From assembly GCF_000601455.1 (NCBI RefSeq), contig NZ_AZQP01000001.1, forward strand, positions 1 to 64,000: DNA of 64,000 nucleotides. The letters run 5' to 3'. Origin of the DNA: Fervidicella metallireducens AeB (GTDB lineage: Bacteria > Bacillota > Clostridia > Clostridiales > Caloramatoraceae). Below, one piece after another: positions 36,168 through 45,217 of the stretch. Each line of letters opens with the position of its first letter. Positions within the stretch are counted from its first letter, which is position 1. The position numbers and the translations under genes were made by a program. The notes under the pieces are model-generated. The model had not been told where the DNA came from and made no database searches. It was given only the letters and a program-made list of their open reading frames with translations.

Positions 36168-37730
36168 ATGAAAACAAACAAATGGGGAAGGTATATTAAA
36201 AATTCATTAAGTCTTTTATTTGTTTTAATGCTTATAATTAATTTTGCAGTAACGAATGTGTATGCAGTAACAAATCCACTTGAAGAAGCAAAGGCATTCA
36301 TAAAAAACAACTATGTAGGAGAAGTATCGGATGAAGTATTAAATTCTTCAACTGTTGAAGATATGGTTAGCAAATTAGGAGATAAATATTCTCAATATTT
36401 TACTGCAAAGGAGTTTGAAGATTTTTTAAACAGTATAAACAATAAATTTATTGGTATTGGTATTCATATTGATATGGTACCTGAGGGAGTAAAGATACTT
36501 TCAATAATATCTAATTCACCAGCAGAAGAGGCAGGACTAAAACCTGGGGACATAATTTTAGAAGCATCAGGACATCAACTATCTGGGATGAAGTCAGAGG
36601 AGGCAGTAACATATATTAAAGGAGAAGAGGGAACAAAGGTAACCCTTATTATTAAAAGGGGGGAAACAACTTTCAATCTAGAAGTAGAAAGAAGACAGAT
36701 TTCAGTTCCAACGGTTGAAACTAAAATTTTAGATAATAATATAGGATATATTGAAATTACCTCCTTTGGAGAAGATACAGCTGAGTTATTCGGTAATGCC
36801 GTTAAGGAAATGAAAGAAAAAAAAGTTAACGGCTTTATTATAGATTTAAGGTATAATCCAGGGGGTTTTTTAGATACAGCATTGAACATTAGCGGATATT
36901 TTATTGGATCAAATAATGCCTTAATTGTTGAAAATAAAAGTAAAAAGAGACAATTTTATTCAGGTTATCCCCATAGCCAGCAGATAACAGAGCCGGTAAT
37001 ATTCTTAGTAAATGAGTATAGTGCAAGTGCTTCTGAGGTGTTATCCGCAGCCGTTAAGGACTACGATAAAGCATTTTTAGTTGGAACAAAAACCTTTGGT
37101 AAAGGTACCGTTCAAGCGCCTTTTATGCTATCTGATGGAAGTGTCATAAAGCTGACTATACAGCAATTTCTATCGCCAAAGGGCAATATAATAAACAAAG
37201 TTGGAATTTCTCCAGATTTAGAGGTTAAGAACAAGGAGATGGATTCTTTGCTTGTAGCCCAGTTATTGCTTGGGAAATCAACAGATGTAATAAACAAGTC
37301 TGGATATTTAAAAGTAAAAATAGGCAGCAGGGAATTTGAAATTGATTTAAATAAAGCCAAAGATGAAAAATATTGGGATGTCTATAGAAATATTCTTGAA
37401 AACGTCAATAAAGACGAGGTATATCTTGGTACAGATAAGGGATGGCAAAAGGCTGAGATTAAAGAGGGTTTAATCTCTATAAAAAACAGCAATTCAGTTA
37501 ATGTCACAGGTTCTAAAGTAAATACTGCAACAAAAAATACAGCAGTTAAAAAAATATTTAAAGTGATTACATGTAATTTAAATGTCAGGAGCCAGGCAAC
37601 AACAAAGAGCAAGGTAATTGGTGTATTAAAGAAGGGAACGAAAATAGAGGTTACAACATATAAAAATGGATGGTACAGAATCAATTATAAGGGAAACCCA
37701 GCTTATATCTATGGTAAGTATGTTAAATAG
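36168..37730 (+). CDS. S41 C-terminal processing protease with SH3 tail
   Basis: A 520-residue secreted protease. Signal peptide or anchor to about 33, a helical cap, a PDZ domain (about 90-165), the S41 catalytic domain with the SASASE serine (about 285-289) and Lys312 (FGKGTVQ), then a C-terminal SH3 domain (about 458-520) that would bind cell wall. CtpA/B proteases cut partly unfolded or regulatory proteins outside the membrane. The ATG at 36168 is chosen over 36162 because the AAGGGGGG SD is correctly spaced from it. Confidence 0.93.
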   Translation: MKTNKWGRYIKNSLSLLFVLMLIINFAVTNVYAVTNPLEEAKAFIKNNYVGEVSDEVLNSSTVEDMVSKLGDKYSQYFTAKEFEDFLNSINNKFIGIGIHIDMVPEGVKILSIISNSPAEEAGLKPGDIILEASGHQLSGMKSEEAVTYIKGEEGTKVTLIIKRGETTFNLEVERRQISVPTVETKILDNNIGYIEITSFGEDTAELFGNAVKEMKEKKVNGFIIDLRYNPGGFLDTALNISGYFIGSNNALIVENKSKKRQFYSGYPHSQQITEPVIFLVNEYSASASEVLSAAVKDYDKAFLVGTKTFGKGTVQAPFMLSDGSVIKLTIQQFLSPKGNIINKVGISPDLEVKNKEMDSLLVAQLLLGKSTDVINKSGYLKVKIGSREFEIDLNKAKDEKYWDVYRNILENVNKDEVYLGTDKGWQKAEIKEGLISIKNSNSVNVTGSKVNTATKNTAVKKIFKVITCNLNVRSQATTKSKVIGVLKKGTKIEVTTYKNGWYRINYKGNPAYIYGKYVK

Positions 37731-37737
37731 AAGCCCT

Positions 37738-37766
37738 TTGACATGTAAAATTAAAATATATAGAAT
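37738..37766 (+). promoter_or_regulatory. sigma-A promoter of uppP
   Basis: TTGACA (37738-37743), 17 bases, TAGAAT (37761-37766), 70 bases before the uppP start. Confidence 0.75.
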
Positions 37767-37835
37767 AATCTTCCCTCTATTGAATACAGATATATATTGG
37801 TGTATTCTATAAAGGTAGGTTTAAGGAGGGATACT

Positions 37836-38630
37836 ATGATTTTGAAGGCCATTATACTCGGTATAATTGAAGGGCTGACAGAGTTTCTGCCAGTTTCATC
37901 CACAGGGCATTTAATATTGTTCAGTCAATATGTAGATTTCAGTGGAGAATTTGCAAATACTTTTAATGTGGTGATTCAGGTTGGTGCAATTCTGGCTGTA
38001 ATCCTTTATTTCTGGAACAAATTGTTCCCTAAATTTGATAATATAAGACAGGCAAAAGAGGTATATAATCTATGGCTTAAGGTTATAATAGGCGTTTTGC
38101 CAGCTGTTGTTCTTGGAGTCTTATTTGAAGACTATATTGATAAAAAGCTGATGGGTAACTCAAGAGCCGTTGCAGCGGCGTTAATAGTAGGAGCAATACT
38201 TCTTTTAATTTCAGAGAAGAGGCAAAGAAGGGTAAAAGTAAAGGATACAAATGATATAACGGTAAAGCAATCCTTTTTAATAGGAGTTTTTCAGTGTCTG
38301 GCTATGTGGCCTGGAATGTCCCGTTCTGCTTCAACGATTATAGGAGGATTGTTTTTAGGGCTTTCCAGGGAAGCTGCAGCAGAGTTTTCATTCTTTTTAG
38401 CAGTTCCAACTATATGCGGGGCAGCACTTTTAAAGATTGTTAAGCTTATAAAGGCAGGTATAGTTATTACATCATTTCAATGGATAGTATTAACAGTTGG
38501 AACGCTGGTTTCTTTTGTTGTAGCACTTCTTGTAATTGCAGGATTTATGAGCTATATAAGAAAGAGAAAGCTGGCACCATTTGCATATTATAGAATAATT
38601 CTTGGTGTTTTGGTTTTATTGCTGGTATAA
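37836..38630 (+). CDS. uppP: undecaprenyl-diphosphate phosphatase
   Basis: A 264-residue multi-spanning membrane enzyme (BacA family) that recycles undecaprenyl pyrophosphate to the monophosphate for cell-wall synthesis, and gives bacitracin tolerance. Signatures: GIIEGLTEFLPVSSTGHL at the start and the MWPGMSRSASTIIGG loop. Seven to eight TM segments. ATG 37836 follows an AAGGAGGG SD; upstream in-frame codons lie before it. Confidence 0.96.
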   Translation: MILKAIILGIIEGLTEFLPVSSTGHLILFSQYVDFSGEFANTFNVVIQVGAILAVILYFWNKLFPKFDNIRQAKEVYNLWLKVIIGVLPAVVLGVLFEDYIDKKLMGNSRAVAAALIVGAILLLISEKRQRRVKVKDTNDITVKQSFLIGVFQCLAMWPGMSRSASTIIGGLFLGLSREAAAEFSFFLAVPTICGAALLKIVKLIKAGIVITSFQWIVLTVGTLVSFVVALLVIAGFMSYIRKRKLAPFAYYRIILGVLVLLLV

Positions 38631-38631
38631 A

Positions 38632-38665
38632 AAAGAGGCACATCCTAAAGGTTGTGCCTCTTAAT
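38632..38665 (+). terminator. bidirectional terminator after uppP
   Basis: AAGAGGCAC pairs with GTGCCTCTT with a 12-base loop, A and T runs on both sides. It includes the end of the minus-strand lipoprotein gene. Confidence 0.8.
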
Positions 38666-39634
38666 TATTTTAATAATAGTTTTGTTTTTAGTTATGTTAT
38701 AGGTATTATCTGAGGTGTTATGGGTTATAACATGGCTGAAATTCAGGGTTCGACAGATTTCAAACAAATCCTGAATTAAAACGTCAGAATCCTTTAAAAA
38801 TGGAGCGTTAAAGGTTATTATTATGTCCTTTACATAGTCATTTTCAACATTTTTTAACCTCTGAAGGGAGGTTAGTATAGTATTCCTGTTTAAAGTAAAT
38901 GAGGTTTTATGGCTTATACCGTATCCAGAATAGGTGTAGCTTTTTAAATAAATATCAGCTTTTATAATTAGATTTTTATTATTTATTTTTGGAATGTTTT
39001 TAAACCCATTTTCAAATGACAGTGGATGAAGATTTAATATTATTTTAACATCAGGGTAATCCTTTTGAATTTCTTCTATTATCTTAAGAGATTTTTCATA
39101 ATATATTGTTTCAGATATATCGGAATTTCTTATATTTATGGAAATTCCCATAAAATTAGAATTGTTTATATTTCTCTTTATTGCTTCCTTCACCATTTTA
39201 GAGAAATAAAATGCCTCTAATTTATTATTAAATATATTTGAGTTTTTACCATCAATTGAAAAGCCTGGCCCAGATGTAAACTCAATAAAATAATTTATAT
39301 TATGCTTATTAAGAAGTTTTACATTTCTATTTAAAAGTTTTAAAGCAGAATTATCAGTTCTATAAGGTTTTTTATCGATTCTTATCCCAGGACTAGCTAA
39401 AAAGATTGTATTAAATTTTAAGGATTTAATTAATTCAATCTGTTCATTGTTTATTGAGCTTATATATATTCCATGAATTTCATTAATCTTACTTTCATCT
39501 GTTTTTTTTGTTTCTATTTTAGACGGTGTATTAACTGGTGATGGAATATTGGTATGGCTTTTTTCTGCTGAGACCATGTTACAGGAAACCAAAAGTAAAG
39601 AAATTAAAATATAAATTAAATAATAACGTTTCAT
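38645..39634 (-). CDS. lipoprotein with putative TIM-barrel domain
   Basis: A 329-residue protein with lipobox LLVSC (Cys18), a short Ser/Thr/Pro linker and a domain of alternating strands and helices (INEIHGIYISSINNEQIELIKSLKFNTIFLA ... MGISINIRN ... VKIILNLHPLSFENG). The layout resembles TIM-barrel glycosidase-like proteins, but no catalytic pair is identifiable. ATG at 39634 is preceded by GGGAGGG; 54 bases of upstream in-frame sequence lack an SD. Confidence 0.7.
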   Translation of the reverse strand: MKRYYLIYILISLLLVSCNMVSAEKSHTNIPSPVNTPSKIETKKTDESKINEIHGIYISSINNEQIELIKSLKFNTIFLASPGIRIDKKPYRTDNSALKLLNRNVKLLNKHNINYFIEFTSGPGFSIDGKNSNIFNNKLEAFYFSKMVKEAIKRNINNSNFMGISINIRNSDISETIYYEKSLKIIEEIQKDYPDVKIILNLHPLSFENGFKNIPKINNKNLIIKADIYLKSYTYSGYGISHKTSFTLNRNTILTSLQRLKNVENDYVKDIIITFNAPFLKDSDVLIQDLFEICRTLNFSHVITHNTSDNTYNITKNKTIIKIIKRHNL

Positions 39635-39708
39635 TTTGAGCCCTCCCAAGGTTGTATTATAACATAAAATTCTAAAAAAATCCTTCAAAATTAATTGACA
39701 TATTCTGC

Positions 39709-39733
39709 AAAAAAGCCTCCAAAGGGAGGCTGA
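39709..39733 (-). terminator. terminator of the cotF-like gene
   Basis: AGCCTCC and GGAGGCT form a 7-bp stem around AAAG; on the minus strand it is followed by six T. Confidence 0.85.
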
Positions 39734-39744
39734 ATAAGGATATG

Positions 39745-40203
39745 TTATTGTACGTTATACCAGCCATGGGATTTTAATGTGTTAAAAAGACTTTCGGCAT
39801 GATTTTGTTCTTCCTGCTGAATATGCTGAAGCTGTTTTCTTATATTAGTGTCAACTGATTCCAATACACTTGTATTATAGACGCTTGAAACATGTTTTTC
39901 TGTATGCAGTGAATCAAATAAAAGCTGTGCATCAGTTATTCCTAAATTCTGTGTTGGTGAAGCATTGTTTCCCTGAGGTTGATTATATGTTTCAAATAAA
40001 CTTGTTGCAGGAGCATTGTTTTGTGTAAGTATGTTCTTTAAAGTATTGGCATGCTCCATTTCCTTGGTTGCAAGATCTGAGAATAGTTGTTTTATTTGAG
40101 GGTCACTGGCCATAGAAGCATATTGTTGATATTTTCTAATACAAAGATATTCAGAGTTTAAATCATCTAAAAGGAGATTTTGTTCTTTTGTTGTAAGTGG
40201 CAT
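39745..40203 (-). CDS. CotF-family spore coat protein
   Basis: A 152-residue helical protein of the coat-F/ferritin-like family. Two helical pairs with an EYLCIRKYQQYASMASDPQIKQLFSDLATKEMEHA motif and a C-terminal QQEEQNHAESLFNTLKSHGWY segment are visible. The protein is typically found in spore coats or outer layers; some relatives act as rubrerythrin-like. A GGAGGTGATTTT SD precedes the ATG. Monocistronic with its own terminator. Confidence 0.85.
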   Translation of the reverse strand: MPLTTKEQNLLLDDLNSEYLCIRKYQQYASMASDPQIKQLFSDLATKEMEHANTLKNILTQNNAPATSLFETYNQPQGNNASPTQNLGITDAQLLFDSLHTEKHVSSVYNTSVLESVDTNIRKQLQHIQQEEQNHAESLFNTLKSHGWYNVQ

Positions 40204-40459
40204 AAAATCACCTCCAAAAAATAATGTTATTATTATTGTTTCCGATGAGTTAAAAAATATTTAATTAAATTACTCTTTATCATATTCATGATAAACATTA
40301 CTTGAAACAGCATGTCTAATCTTACGTTATTTTATCAATAGATTGGGTATTATAATCATGAGGTGTGATTTAAATTCTCAATATATATGATAAAAATCAC
40401 ATATAAAAAACATAAAAGATGGTATTATATAATCAAGAAAAAAATTGGAGGTGTTTTTA

Positions 40460-41218
40460 ATGGCATTTAGAAAGATTGTGCATATAGATGAAGAAAAATG
40501 TAACGGATGTGGATTATGTATTCCAAATTGTGCGGAAGGAGCACTGCAGATTGTTGATGGAAAGGCTAAGTTAGTTAAGGATATATATTGTGATGGATTA
40601 GGTGCATGTCTTGGACACTGCCCTATGGATGCTATTCAAATTATTGAAAGGGATGCAGAGGATTTTGATGAAAAGGCAGTGGAGGAACATTTAAATAATC
40701 AAAAAAAGGATGAAGGCTGTGGATGCTCAAATCATCCTGAAGCAAACAATTCAGGACATTTGCATCAGGGGGGGTGTCCTGGAAGCAGAATAAGACAGTT
40801 TGGAAAAAATGTTGAAGAAAACAATCCGGTAAAAATTTCTTCAAAGCTTAGACAGTGGCCGGTTCAGCTTTCACTTGTGCCTCACAATGCACCATATTTT
40901 AAAAATGCAGACTTATTAATAACTGCAGATTGCGTTCCATTTGCCTATGGCAATTATCACAATGACTTTTTAAAGGATAAAGCTGTTGTTGTTGGATGTC
41001 CAAAGCTTGATGATGCAGATTATTACACAAGGAAACTGGAGGATATAATAAAAACCAATGACCTAGAAAGCATTACAGTTTTAAAAATGGAAGTTCCATG
41101 TTGCAGTGGAATGTCACAGGCAGCGAAAATAGCAAGGGACAGGGCAGGGTCAGATGTTCCGGTAAAGGTTGTTACAATTGGAATAGAAGGAGATATTATA
41201 AAAAGAGAATATCTATAG
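40460..41218 (+). CDS. 4Fe-4S-binding protein with ferredoxin domain
   Basis: A 252-residue iron-sulfur protein. Residues 1-65 form a ferredoxin domain with CNGCGLCIPNC and a second unusual CDGLGACLGHCP motif; a Cys/His-rich linker (KKDEGCGCSNHPE) and a larger domain with further cysteines follow (ADCVPFAYG, VVVGCPKLDD, EVPCCSGM). Such proteins occur in strict anaerobes; function is undetermined. ATG 40460 with GGAGGTG upstream. The upstream gap holds an 8-bp inverted repeat (TGTGATTT / AAATCACA) near 40364 and 40394. Confidence 0.85.
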   Translation: MAFRKIVHIDEEKCNGCGLCIPNCAEGALQIVDGKAKLVKDIYCDGLGACLGHCPMDAIQIIERDAEDFDEKAVEEHLNNQKKDEGCGCSNHPEANNSGHLHQGGCPGSRIRQFGKNVEENNPVKISSKLRQWPVQLSLVPHNAPYFKNADLLITADCVPFAYGNYHNDFLKDKAVVVGCPKLDDADYYTRKLEDIIKTNDLESITVLKMEVPCCSGMSQAAKIARDRAGSDVPVKVVTIGIEGDIIKREYL

Positions 41219-41288
41219 AATTAGTTTAGAATTAATTGCAATGTATAAAAAATCATCTCATAAGAAAATAAATATGAGGTGATTTTTA

Positions 41289-41905
41289 ATGAGAAAAAAA
41301 ATAACATTTTTAATTATTTTGTCTATGATTATTACATCAACAGCTTATGCTCAGTCAATTATCTATACTGTAAAACCAGGGGATAGTATGTGGATCATAG
41401 CACAGAAATATCAGGTAGGTATTAGTGAAATAATTGCTGAGAATCCCAGTATAAAAAATCCATCACTGATTTATCCGGGGCAGAAGTTAACGATTCCTAA
41501 TCTGGATGACATTAAGGCTCAGGAAAATGAAGTAATAAGATTGGTGAATGTAGAAAGAAGTAAAAAAGGTCTTCCTGCATTAAAGCAAAATTGGCAGCTC
41601 TCAAGAATAGCAAGGTATAAATCCCAGGATATGATTAATAAGAACTATTTTTCACATTTTTCTCCAACCTATGCTCGCCATTTCAAATGATTGAGTCCTT
41701 TGGAATAAGATTTTCCTCTGCTGGTGAAAACATAGCAATGGGTCAAAGGACACCCTCAGAGGTTATGAATTCATGGATGAATTCACCAGGACATAGAAGT
41801 AACATACTAAGTACATCATATTCAGAAATTGGTGTTGGTCTTGCTAAGGATAAATACGGAAGATGTTATTGGACACAGATGTTTATAAGACCAACAACAA
41901 GATAG
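41289..41905 (+). pseudogene. LysM + CAP-domain secreted protein, frameshifted
   Basis: Signal peptide (about 1-21), LysM domain (about 25-70; YTVKPGDSMWIIAQKYQ ... LIYPGQKLTIP), then a CAP/SCP (YkwD-type) domain. The first frame breaks at 41690 after HFSPTYARHFK; the second, from about 41675, continues SPFQMIESFGIRFSSAGENIAMGQRTPSE ... SPGHRSNIL ... YWTQMF. One base added near 41674 (TATGCTCG to TATGGCTCG) restores YGSPFQMIESFG, the normal family sequence. So the gene is whole apart from a 1-bp deletion or error. LysM binds peptidoglycan; CAP role in bacteria is unclear. Confidence 0.85.
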
Positions 41906-41912
41906 CCAGGTA

Positions 41913-41950
41913 AATACTCAGGATGGAATATCACATCCTGGGTATTTTTT
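41913..41950 (+). terminator. Rho-independent terminator
   Basis: AATACTCAGGATG pairs with CATCCTGGGTATT (one T-G pair), followed by T6. Confidence 0.85.
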
Positions 41951-41985
41951 CATAATATAAAATATATGTTCTGGAGGGGATTGTG

Positions 41986-42114
41986 GTGAAGAGCAGATGG
42001 TTTTTTATTTTATATTTATTTGCAGCTGCTATTGTATTTTTAGTTGAAAATTTATTTTTAGTTATTGTAAGGGCAATATATTGTATTATAAAAGATTTCT
42101 TATATTTTAAATAA
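41986..42114 (+). CDS. 42-aa single-pass membrane protein
   Basis: A short ORF, start GTG 41986, with an excellent GGAGGGG SD 6 bases upstream. It encodes a basic start (KSRW), one long hydrophobic segment with a central VEN, and ends IIKDFLYFK. Small membrane proteins of this kind often modulate larger membrane partners. It is between LysM-CAP and htrA. I do not recognise a family, and it could be a chance ORF, though the SD argues for a real gene. Confidence 0.55.
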   Translation: MKSRWFFILYLFAAAIVFLVENLFLVIVRAIYCIIKDFLYFK

Positions 42115-42211
42115 TATACTGTTAATAAATTGTTCATTTTTTCACCATAAAATTTTCATAATAGATTATTAATATTAAAATAAATAATAAATAACATAGG
42201 AGGGAATAACA

Positions 42212-43464
42212 ATGGATGATTTCAACTACAATCATGAAATGGATAATATCGATGAGATTTTAAAAGAGTGTGTAGAGAAGGAAGTTGTTATTCAGAGTGA
42301 TGAGAGAGAATATAAGGAAGATACAAAAAAAGGGAAGAAACCAAGAAGTCTTTTAACCGCAGTTATTGCTGCAGCAACAGCAGGAACCTTAGCAGGAGGA
42401 ATAATAGTTGGAGCATTAGGGCTGTACATACTTCCTAAAACAGAGATGTTTAAAAACACAGAGCTGTATAAATCAATTAAAGCTGAATATAATACCAAAA
42501 GTTCAGGTACACAGGTTGTTTCAACTTCAGTTTCATTGGGAAATGATTTAACGATACCTGAAATAGCAAAAAAAGTGGGACCTGCAGTGGTGGGGGTGTC
42601 AACAAAGAGTGTTGCAGAACTTGGAGGTTATTTTATGGAGCCATTTGAAGAGGAAAGTGAAGGCATGGGTTCAGGCATAATATTTTCAAAGGATGGCTAT
42701 ATAGTAACAAACTATCATGTAATAAGCGGAGCAGAAAAGATTAAAGTTATATTAAACAGCGGCAAGGAGTATAATGCAAAGGTTGTTAATTATAATGCCA
42801 ATATGGATATGGCAGTTATAAAGATAACTGATAAGGTAGATAATCTTCCAACAGCTGAATTTGGTGATTCCGATAAGCTGGAAGTAGGAGAGCTGGCTGT
42901 TGCAATAGGAAATCCGCTGGGAAGAGATTTTCTAGGCTCTGTTACTGCTGGGGTTGTAAGTGCAGTAACAGACAGGTTAAAATTGAAGGAACTACATTAA
43001 ATTTAATACAGACTGATGCTGCTATAAATCCTGGAAACAGTGGAGGAGCTCTTGTTAATTCAAAGGGTCAGGTGATAGGAATAAATACAGCCAAAATTGG
43101 TCAAAGTGGTGTCGAGGGAATAGGCTTTGCGATTCCAATAAATGCTGTTAAGGCAAAGATTAATGAGTTAAGCAAACCTCTTTTGAAGATAGGTATAATG
43201 GGTATTGATATTACAAAGGAACTTTCATCACAATATAATCTTCCAATAGGAGTATATATAAAACAGGTACAATCATTCAGTCCAGCGGAAAAGGCAGGTC
43301 TGCAGCCGGGGGATGTTATTGTTAAATTTGCCGGAGAAAAAATAAAATCAATTGAGGATATTAATAAAATCAAGGCGAAATATAATGCTGGTGACGTGGT
43401 GAATGTTGAGATTGTTAGAGATAAAAAAACAAAGGTAATGAGCTTAAAATTAGATGAATATTAA
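42212..43464 (+). pseudogene. HtrA-type serine protease, frameshifted
   Basis: N-terminal cytoplasmic part (1-45), TM segment (about 47-74), then trypsin-like domain with His169 (TNYHVIS) and Asp199 (NMDMAVIK). Frame 1 ends at 43000 after [10 protein letters not shown]; the next frame, open from about 42979, continues [25 protein letters not shown] with the catalytic Ser, and a PDZ domain. Two T remain where three bases are needed between AGG (42976) and AAA (42979): one base is missing. Restored, it is a normal 417-residue HtrA/DegP-like quality-control protease. SD GGAGGG. Confidence 0.9.
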
Positions 43465-43624
43465 TTTGAATTGGGCAGCTGTCAGCTGCCTGATTTTATT
43501 TTAAAAGGCACTCTAATCAGTTCCATAAATGATTTCGGTGGCTTTAATTTATAGTTATATTATATGTTTTAGGTTAAATGGGTAAATTAATAATGGATTT
43601 TAGATGCTAATTGGAGGAATGATT

Positions 43625-44257
43625 ATGGATGAAAGGAACGTTATTTTCAATAATATTGATAAACACATTATGGAGGATGTAAAGCCTTCCATATACTTAA
43701 ATGAGTTAAAGAAGAATGATGTATTTAAGTTTGAATATCCTTTTTCATTGCTATATAAATTAACAGAAACAGAGCAATCCTTAAAACATCATCCAGAGGG
43801 GAGTGTCTGGAACCATACAATGCTGGTTGTAGATAATGCAGCGGCAAAAAGAGAGCTCAGTAATTATCCCAGAGCGTTTATGTGGTCAGCTCTGCTACAT
43901 GATATAGGAAAAGCTTCAACAACAAAGCTAAGAAATGGAAGAATAACCTCATACGACCATGATAAGGTTGGAAAGGAAGTTGCCGAAAAGTTCTTAAGGG
44001 AGTTTACAAATGATGAAGATTTTATTAAAGGGGTCATAACAAGAGTTAGATGGCATATGCAGATACTTTTTGTGCTTAAAGGTCTTCCTTTTGCTGATAT
44101 CAAAGGGATGCTTTCTGAAATTTCTTTAGAAGAAATTTCCTTATTAATGATATGTGACAGAGTAGGTAGAGGTGATATGGATGAAGAAAAAAAATTAGAG
44201 GAGGAAAGGGATTTAAAAAATTTTATAGAAAAATGCAGGGAGTATGTTGGACAATAA
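43625..44257 (+). CDS. HD-domain phosphohydrolase-like protein
   Basis: A 210-residue HD-superfamily protein. Metal residues appear in SVWNHTMLVVDNAA and LLHDIGKAST plus a later RWHMQ. The fold resembles the HD half of CCA-adding enzymes, such as the one at 9624. Substrate is unknown. ATG 43625 is chosen because GGAGGA is 7 bases upstream; ATG 43619 is too close to it. Confidence 0.8.
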   Translation: MDERNVIFNNIDKHIMEDVKPSIYLNELKKNDVFKFEYPFSLLYKLTETEQSLKHHPEGSVWNHTMLVVDNAAAKRELSNYPRAFMWSALLHDIGKASTTKLRNGRITSYDHDKVGKEVAEKFLREFTNDEDFIKGVITRVRWHMQILFVLKGLPFADIKGMLSEISLEEISLLMICDRVGRGDMDEEKKLEEERDLKNFIEKCREYVGQ

Positions 44258-44356
44258 GTTAACAATAAAATATTAACAAAAAGTTACAAAAAATGGTATA
44301 AATTATTTTTTTATTGTTCTATAATATTATTTAAGACGATAATGGGGGGGATCATT

Positions 44357-45154
44357 ATGAAGGTGTACATAAGTGCAGACATCGAGGGTGTGACAGGTGT
44401 TACAAGCTGGGATGAAGCAGAAAGCGACAAACCAGAATATATAAGATTTGCTGAACAGATGACCAGGGAAGTTAAAGCTGCCTGTCAGGGAGCAATAAGG
44501 GCAGGAGCCAGTGAAATTTGGATTAAGGATGCACATAATACTGCAAGAAACATTGATCCAAGGGAAATGCCTAAAAACTCTAAGCTTGTTAGAGGTTGGA
44601 GTGGACATCCCTTTGCTATGGTGCAGGAGCTTGATGAAACCTTTGATGCTGCTCTGTTTATAGGTTATCATTCCTGTGCAGGTTCAAACGATAATCCATT
44701 AGCCCATACAATGTCAGGAAAGGTAAGGTATATTAAAATCAACGATAAATATGTCAGCGAGTTTTTACTCAATGCTTATGCTGCAGCATCAGTTGGGGTT
44801 CCAGTAGTCTTTGTCAGCGGTGACAAGGGGTTATGCAGTGAAGTAAAGAGGGTTAACAATAATATAATCACATTAGGTGTTAAGGATGGCATAGGTGGTT
44901 CAACTATAAACATGAATCCAGACTTAGCTGTAGAACTTATAGAGAAGGAAGTTGAAAAGGCATTAACAAGGGATTTGAAGCTTGGAGAAATCAGACTTCC
45001 AGAACACTTTAAAGTGGAGATATGTTTTGCTAAGCATACAGATGCCTTTAAAGCATCCTTTTATCCAGGAATGAAGGAGATGTCTTCTAATTCTGTGTTA
45101 TATGAATCAGACAATTATTTTGATGTTTTAACTATGATAAGTTTTGTAGTCTAA
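44357..45154 (+). CDS. D-aminopeptidase DppA-like (M55)
   Basis: A 265-residue M55 peptidase. Zinc residues lie in the YISADIEGVTGV start (Asp8, Glu10), IKDAHNTARN and YHSCAGSNDNPLAHTMSG. DppA cleaves D-Ala-D-Ala-type dipeptides released from peptidoglycan and is decameric. ATG 44357 follows a run of G and has the SD GGGGGG. It is followed by a 13-bp hairpin terminator. Confidence 0.92.
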   Translation: MKVYISADIEGVTGVTSWDEAESDKPEYIRFAEQMTREVKAACQGAIRAGASEIWIKDAHNTARNIDPREMPKNSKLVRGWSGHPFAMVQELDETFDAALFIGYHSCAGSNDNPLAHTMSGKVRYIKINDKYVSEFLLNAYAAASVGVPVVFVSGDKGLCSEVKRVNNNIITLGVKDGIGGSTINMNPDLAVELIEKEVEKALTRDLKLGEIRLPEHFKVEICFAKHTDAFKASFYPGMKEMSSNSVLYESDNYFDVLTMISFVV

Positions 45155-45163
45155 ATATAAAGG

Positions 45164-45203
45164 GATGAGGCATCAGCAGCTAAAAAATTCTGATGCCTCA
45201 TCT
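45164..45203 (+). terminator. bidirectional terminator between dppA-like and femX-like genes
   Basis: GATGAGGCATCAG pairs with CTGATGCCTCATC around an A-rich loop; T-rich DNA follows. Confidence 0.75.
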
Positions 45204-45217
45204 CCTTTTGAGATGAA

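Noticed and set aside
40364-40401. TGTGATTT/AAATCACA as a CRP/FNR site
   Set aside because: The half-site spacing (22 bases) is too large for those sites.
41670-41690. programmed frameshift in the LysM-CAP gene
   Set aside because: No slippery site or stimulatory structure seen.
42974-42985. programmed -1 frameshift in htrA
   Set aside because: No slippery heptamer of the X XXY YYZ form in the zero frame; a deletion is simpler.
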